From NCBI RefSeq assembly GCF_030527935.1, contig NZ_JAUMZV010000022.1, positions 1 to 36,918 on the forward strand: a stretch of 36,918 nucleotides of DNA. The letters run 5' to 3'. Each line of letters begins with the position of its first letter. The first letter of the stretch is position 1. The position numbers and the translations under genes are program-made. This DNA comes from Kingella sp. (in: b-proteobacteria) (GTDB taxonomy: Bacteria; Pseudomonadota; Gammaproteobacteria; Burkholderiales; Neisseriaceae). Under the pieces are notes generated by a model, which searched no databases, was not told the DNA's origin, and worked only from the letters and a program-made list of their open reading frames with translations. Positions 33,154-36,918 of this stretch are shown here, in pieces.

Positions 33154-34222
33154 GAACAGGCTGAAAGAAAAAGCAGCACAATACCGCTTGTTTGAAAACC
33201 GTGCGGCTTTTCAGGCTGCTCCGTCAGACAAAAAGTTTACCTTTATCGATTTATTTGCCGGTATCGGCGGTTTTCGCATCGCTATGCAGAATTTGGGAGG
33301 GGAATGCGTATTTTCCAGCGAATGGGACGAGAAAGCCAAGCAGACCTATGAAGCCAACTTTGGCGAAGTTCCCTATGGCGATATCACAAAAGAGGAAACC
33401 AAAAAATTTATTCCGCAAGAGTTCGATATTCTGTGCGCCGGTTTTCCGTGCCAAGCTTTTTCTATTGCCGGAAGGCGAGGTGGATTTGAAGATACGCGCG
33501 GCACGCTGTTTTTTGATGTTGCCGAAATCATCCGCCGCCACCGTCCGAAAGCCTTTTTTCTGGAAAACGTAAAAGGGCTGACCAACCACGACAAAGGCAG
33601 GACACTTCAAACGATTCTGAACGCCCTGCGAGAAGATCTAGATTATTTTGTTCCCGAACCGCAGATTGTTAATGCCAAAGATTTCGGTGTTCCGCAAAAC
33701 CGGGAGCGGATTTTTATTGTCGGTTTTCGTAAGGACTTGGGAATCAGTGATTTTTCTTATCCTGAGCCAACCGGTATTAAGAAGACGTTTGCTGATATAC
33801 GCGAAAAAGAAACTGTACCGACCAAATATTATCTTTCCACGCAATACATTGATACATTAAGAAAACATAAAGAGCGGCACGAAAGCAAAGGTAACGGATT
33901 CGGATATGAAATCATTCCCGATAACGGTATTGCCAATGCGATTGTAGTCGGAGGAATGGGACGTGAGCGCAATCTCGTTGTCGATAATCGGATTACTGAT
34001 TTTACACCAACAACCAATATTAAAGGCAAAGTAAACCGAGAAGGCATTCGTAAAATGACACCGAGAGAATGGGCAAGGCTACAAGGCTTTCCCGAAGAAT
34101 ACAGAATCGTCGTTGCCGATGCTTCGGCATATAAGCAGTTTGGTAATTCGGTGGCGGTTCCCGCTATTCAGGCAACGGCTTTGGAAGTTTTGAAAAGATT
34201 GGAATTTGAGGAAAATGAGTGA
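33116..34222 (+). CDS. DNA (cytosine-5)-methyltransferase of a type II R-M system
   Basis: 368 aa. Ordered C5-methyltransferase motifs: I DLFAGIGGF (45-53), IV GFPCQAFS with catalytic C112, VI ENVKGL (150-155), VIII QNRERIFIVGF, IX/X TPREWARLQGFPEEY and YKQFGNSVAVPAI. The start at 33116 (ATG, AAAGAAA upstream) lies within vsr. The frame also runs 17 codons further upstream, which is rejected. The specificity cannot be read from sequence. It overlaps the endonuclease gene by 8 bases (ATGAGTGA). A DUS-like stretch is translated as AAFQAAPSD near the N-terminus. Confidence 0.94.
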   Translation: MENYQTIKATKNKNRLKEKAAQYRLFENRAAFQAAPSDKKFTFIDLFAGIGGFRIAMQNLGGECVFSSEWDEKAKQTYEANFGEVPYGDITKEETKKFIPQEFDILCAGFPCQAFSIAGRRGGFEDTRGTLFFDVAEIIRRHRPKAFFLENVKGLTNHDKGRTLQTILNALREDLDYFVPEPQIVNAKDFGVPQNRERIFIVGFRKDLGISDFSYPEPTGIKKTFADIREKETVPTKYYLSTQYIDTLRKHKERHESKGNGFGYEIIPDNGIANAIVVGGMGRERNLVVDNRITDFTPTTNIKGKVNREGIRKMTPREWARLQGFPEEYRIVVADASAYKQFGNSVAVPAIQATALEVLKRLEFEENE

Positions 34223-34811
34223 TAATAAAGCAACTATAATTATCCGTGAAATGATGCGGAAGTATCCGATTAATTCGACATGGCGTCCCAGTGAGTTTGT
34301 TAGATTTTATTGGAATAAATATCAGTCTGATTATCCAAGTAATAATTCATTAAATGGCTCTGTATTTGAATTGTTATTGGTTATTTCTCTATTGCGGGAG
34401 AATATAGGTCCTGTATATGTTCAGGCAGAACTGGCTTTTGTGCCGAATGTTATTTTGGATATCGTTCTATACAATAGGAAAACTCCTGTTACCATTAGTG
34501 CAAAAACCACACTCAGGGAAAGATGGAAACAGGCAGATTTGGAAGCCATGGCAACTAAATATGTACATCGTGAGGCAAAATGCTATGTTTTGACATTATC
34601 TGAGTCGGAAGTTTATGCACGAAGAAAAGAAGACAACAGTTATATGGGAATCAATGAATTTGTGTTGGCGCATACATCAGAATATGATAATTTAATTGAA
34701 AATTTAAAAAAGATTAAAATTTCGGAAAGCGAAAGCGTCAGAATTATTCAGACGGATAATAAGATTTACCGGAAAGAAATGATTGAACAGATTTACCAAA
34801 TTAACTTATAG
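34215..34811 (+). CDS. Type II restriction endonuclease (PD-(D/E)xK-like), 198 aa
   Basis: Assigned mainly by position after vsr and the methyltransferase, and by a nuclease-like core. D82 in VILDIVLYN is followed after 12 residues by ISAKTTLRERWKQ (S95, K97). The KTT-RERWKQ stretch resembles the catalytic region of EcoRII-type and related enzymes. Start ATG at 34215 has GAGGA close upstream. It is strongly AT-rich. A 9-mer TTCAGACGG (34747-34755), the core of the Neisseria DUS, lies near its 3' end and may hint at origin. The target site is unknown. Confidence 0.75.
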   Translation: MSDNKATIIIREMMRKYPINSTWRPSEFVRFYWNKYQSDYPSNNSLNGSVFELLLVISLLRENIGPVYVQAELAFVPNVILDIVLYNRKTPVTISAKTTLRERWKQADLEAMATKYVHREAKCYVLTLSESEVYARRKEDNSYMGINEFVLAHTSEYDNLIENLKKIKISESESVRIIQTDNKIYRKEMIEQIYQINL

Positions 34812-34822
34812 AGAGAAATTCT

Positions 34823-36253
34823 ATGACCTGGGAAACCGTAATCGGACTGGAAATCCACGTCCAACTCAACACAAAATCCAAAATCTTCAGCGGCGCATCG
34901 ACCGCATTCGGTGCGGAACCCAATGCGCACGCCAGCGTGGTGGAATGCGCGCTGCCGGGTACGCTGCCGGTGATGAACCGCGAAGTGGTCGCCAAAGCCA
35001 TCAAGCTCGGCTTGGCGTTAAACGCCAAAATCAATCAGAAAAACGTGTTTGACCGCAAAAACTATTTCTACCCCGACCTACCCAAAGGCTACCAAATCAG
35101 CCAGTTGGATTTGCCGATTGTGGAACACGGCAAGCTGGAAATCGCGGTGGGCGACGAAGTAAAAACCATCAACGTAACCCGCGCCCATATGGAAGAAGAC
35201 GCGGGCAAGTCCGTACACGAAGGCTTGGACGGTGCAACGGGCATCGATTTGAACCGCGCGGGCACGCCGCTGTTGGAAGTGGTGTCCGAGCCCGAAATGC
35301 GCTCCGCCGCCGAAGCCGTCGCCTACGCCAAAGCCCTGCACGGGCTGGTAACGTGGCTGGACATCTGCGACGGCAATATGGCGGAAGGCTCGTTCCGCGT
35401 GGATGCCAACGTATCCGTGCGCCCGAAAGGACAAGAAGAATTCGGCACACGCCGCGAGATTAAAAATCTCAATTCCTTCCGTTTCTTAGAGCAGGCGATT
35501 AATTACGAAGTGGAAGCGCAAATCGAGATTTTGGAAGACGGCGGCAAAGTGCAGCAGGCGACCATGCTGTTTGACACCGACAAGGGCGAAACCCGCGTGA
35601 TGCGCCTGAAAGAAGACGCGCACGACTACCGCTACTTCCCCGACCCCGACCTGCTGCCCGTTATCATTTCCGATGCGCAACTGCAAGCCGCCCGCAGCGA
35701 AATGCCCGAGCTGCCCAAAGAAATGGCGGCGCGTTTTGTCAGCGAGTTCGGCGTAAGCGAATACGATGCCCGCCTGCTCACCGCCGGCCGCGTTCAGGCT
35801 GCCTACTTTACCGCCGCCGCCCAAGCAAGCGGACAGGGCAAGCTGGTCGCCAACTGGATGAACGGCGAACTCGCCGCCACACTCAACAAAGCAGGCTTGG
35901 AGCTTGCCGACAGCCCGATTACCGCCCCCCGCCTCGCCGCGCTGGTGGGCAAAATCGCCGACGGCACATTGAGCAGCAAGCTGGCGAAAAAAGCCTTTGA
36001 AGCGATGTGGGCGGAACCCGATGCCACGATTGAACAAATCATCGACAAACACGGCTTGGTGCAAATCACCGACACCGGCGCGATTGAAGCGATGGTGGAC
36101 GAAGTGCTGGCGAACAACGCCAAAGCGGTGGAACAGTTCAAAGCGGGCAACGAAAAAGCGCTCAACGCGATTGTCGGGCAGGTGATGAAAGCCAGCAAAG
36201 GCAAAGCCAACCCCGTGCAGGTGCAGGAATTGGTGAAAGCCAAGCTGGGCTGA
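34823..36253 (+). CDS. gatB: Aspartyl/glutamyl-tRNA(Asn/Gln) amidotransferase subunit B
   Basis: tRNA-binding and kinase subunit of GatCAB, which converts Glu-tRNA(Gln) and Asp-tRNA(Asn) to the amidated forms. 476 aa, full length. Signatures: ETVIGLEIHVQLNTKSKIFS at the N-terminus, DRKNYFYPDLPKGYQISQ, the DLNRAGTPLLEVVSEP block, and the C-terminal YqeY-like tail ending VQELVKAKLG. It starts 11 bases after the endonuclease stop (AGAGAG upstream), so part of its expression may come from the R-M transcript. One DUS lies inside at about 35793 (VQAAYF). gatA and gatC are not in the window. Confidence 0.97.
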   Translation: MTWETVIGLEIHVQLNTKSKIFSGASTAFGAEPNAHASVVECALPGTLPVMNREVVAKAIKLGLALNAKINQKNVFDRKNYFYPDLPKGYQISQLDLPIVEHGKLEIAVGDEVKTINVTRAHMEEDAGKSVHEGLDGATGIDLNRAGTPLLEVVSEPEMRSAAEAVAYAKALHGLVTWLDICDGNMAEGSFRVDANVSVRPKGQEEFGTRREIKNLNSFRFLEQAINYEVEAQIEILEDGGKVQQATMLFDTDKGETRVMRLKEDAHDYRYFPDPDLLPVIISDAQLQAARSEMPELPKEMAARFVSEFGVSEYDARLLTAGRVQAAYFTAAAQASGQGKLVANWMNGELAATLNKAGLELADSPITAPRLAALVGKIADGTLSSKLAKKAFEAMWAEPDATIEQIIDKHGLVQITDTGAIEAMVDEVLANNAKAVEQFKAGNEKALNAIVGQVMKASKGKANPVQVQELVKAKLG

Positions 36254-36267
36254 TGCCGTAAACCTGC

Positions 36268-36301
36268 TTTCAGGCTGCCTATCGAATTAGGCAGCCTGAA
36301 A
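36268..36301 (+). terminator. DUS-pair terminator of gatB
   Basis: TTTCAGGCTGCCTA (36268-36281) and TAGGCAGCCTGAAA (36288-36301) form a perfect 14-bp stem with a 6-base loop, 14 bases after the gatB stop. Two more DUS-like copies follow before 36370. Confidence 0.75.
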
Positions 36302-36389
36302 ACGCAAAAGCAGCCTGAAAAGCGTTTTACCGTTTTGGCTTCGCCGAAGCTGCGCTTTCAGGCTGCCTTCAATGCCCAAAGGAGAATGG

Positions 36390-36772
36390 ATGAACGCCAA
36401 GCTCAAAACCCTGCTGCGCTATCTGCCGCTGGCGTTATGGCTGCTGATGCTGGTGGCGAACAGGTCAATGTTTATCAAAGCGACCAATATTGGGCAACAC
36501 AGCCACCGTCCGACCACGCCACGCAAATGCAGTTTGAAGTGTGCTTGGCGTTTTTACTGACGCTGACCGTATTCAGTTTTCCGCTTGGCACGGCAGGCGT
36601 TGTTCTGCTCACATTACTGCCCGAATGGCTGCTGCCCCAACACGGCACGCCCAACAATCTATATCTTGCCGTAGTCGCCTTGCTTAGCACGCTCGGCTTT
36701 TATGTGCAATGGTACATCCTGCTCCCACACCTGCTGCGCCGCTGGAAAAATTGGCGCAATAAGGCAGCCTGA
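36390..36772 (+). pseudogene. Small membrane protein gene with a frameshift
   Basis: A strong AAAGGAG (36378-36384) precedes the ATG at 36390, which opens MNAKLKTLLRYLPLALWLLML. That frame degenerates after about 36455. The neighbouring frame then continues plausibly (VNVYQSDQYWATQPPS, FLLTLTVFSFPLGTAGVV, GFYVQWYILLPHLLRRW) to 36772. A one-base indel near 36450-36465 would join them into a protein of about 127 aa with three hydrophobic segments. I do not recognise the family. The stop TGA lies within a DUS (GCAGCCTGA). An assembly error is equally possible. Confidence 0.5.
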
Positions 36773-36800
36773 AAAGCACAAAACCACTTTCAGGCTGCCT
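36762..36800 (+). terminator. DUS-pair hairpin overlapping the stop of the small membrane protein gene
   Basis: AGGCAGCCTGAAA (36762-36774) and TTTCAGGCTGCCT (36788-36800) pair with a 13-base loop. The left arm contains the stop codon of the preceding gene. Confidence 0.65.
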
Positions 36801-36853
36801 AAACATCCCACAAAGGCAGCCTGAAAACCACCCCACCCACAAGGAACAATCTC

Positions 36854-36918
36854 ATGCGAAACGACGATAACTACTACGGCTACAACGATTACGGCAGCGA
36901 CACGCTGTATCTGCTGGA
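36854..36918 (+). CDS. 5' end of an unidentified gene (runs off the window)
   Basis: AAGGA (36841-36845) precedes the ATG by eight bases. The 21 visible codons read MRNDDNYYGYNDYGSDTLYL, a Tyr/Asp/Asn-rich hydrophilic start. Too short to identify. Confidence 0.55.
   Translation, partial: MRNDDNYYGYNDYGSDTLYLL

Larger units (their letters stand above)
1..36918. repeat. Dispersed DNA uptake sequence (kingDUS-type) family
   Basis: The 12-mer AGGCAGCCTGAA or its complement recurs throughout; a hand count gives about 70 near-exact copies of the 11-base core, roughly one per 0.5 kb. In Neisseriaceae such sequences direct uptake of related DNA by the competence pilus, through the minor pilin ComP. 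As remembered, this dialect is 'AG-kingDUS' of Kingella species. Copies lie between genes, as single copies or inverted pairs, and inside genes in several reading frames. Density drops sharply at 18300-18990, 27660-29785 and 32710-35790. The count is by eye and approximate. Confidence 0.9.

Noticed and set aside
1..36918. CRISPR array suspected because of the many short repeats.
   Set aside because: The repeats are 12-mers with irregular spacing and both orientations, matching uptake sequences; there are no regular spacers or cas genes.

Overview
The window looks like a chromosomal segment of a Neisseriaceae bacterium, most likely Kingella or a close relative. The main evidence is the 12-mer AGGCAGCCTGAA and its complement TTCAGGCTGCCT. 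By eye it occurs about 70 times in 37 kb, in intergenic regions and inside genes. It matches the 'AG-kingDUS' DNA-uptake-sequence dialect as I remember it. Protein sequences (NrdB, FtsH, MurG, GatB, TrhP, SecDF) are beta-/gammaproteobacterial in character, and Neisseria-type dRS3/NIME-like and Correia-like repeats are present. No rRNA, tRNA or CRISPR was seen.

Layout. 1-1052: possible insertion-sequence end, compound repeat and a Sel1-repeat protein. 1342-2496: nrdB, convergent with yajC-secD-secF (2745-6021, minus strand). 6184-9084 (minus): isochorismatase-like hydrolase plus a small membrane protein, then a 99-aa protein, ccoS and an LplT-like MFS transporter as a tight operon. 9457-12825 (minus): orphan PqiC-like lipoprotein, ftsH and rlmE. 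12841-13112: a 136-bp inverted-repeat element beside a 102-bp Correia-like element. 13149-16097: fpr, a TauE/SafE (DsbD_2-like) membrane protein and a DMT transporter. 16098-16858: a nest of repeats. 16859-18256: trhP (yegQ). 18343-18869: AT-rich frameshifted gene. 19033-24433: a large UnbU-UnbV fusion protein, a small membrane protein and a GH3-family protein, all on the plus strand. 25097-27646: ftsW and murG. 27717-29772: AT-rich lipoprotein plus a frameshifted lipase with a glutamine-rich tail, read here as a decayed effector/immunity pair of the Xanthomonas-type T4SS kind. 29861-32676: ppx and pqiA, overlapping by one base. 32713-34811: AT-rich restriction-modification cassette (vsr, C5-methyltransferase, endonuclease). 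34823-36253: gatB. 36390-36772: a frameshifted small membrane protein gene. 36854-end: start of an unidentified gene.

Themes. Housekeeping modules (nucleotide reduction, protein translocation, membrane proteolysis, 23S rRNA methylation, peptidoglycan synthesis, Gln-tRNA amidation, polyphosphate) are intact. Three AT-rich, DUS-poor blocks (18343-18869, 27717-29772, 32713-34811) look acquired, and two of them carry frameshifts. DUS copies do more than sit between genes. Paired inverted copies form terminator-like hairpins, single copies supply stop codons for several genes, and others are read in frame as short recurring peptides (FSGCL, FQAA, FRLP, GSLK, RQPE).

All calls rest on reading the sequence and on remembered family features; no database search was run.
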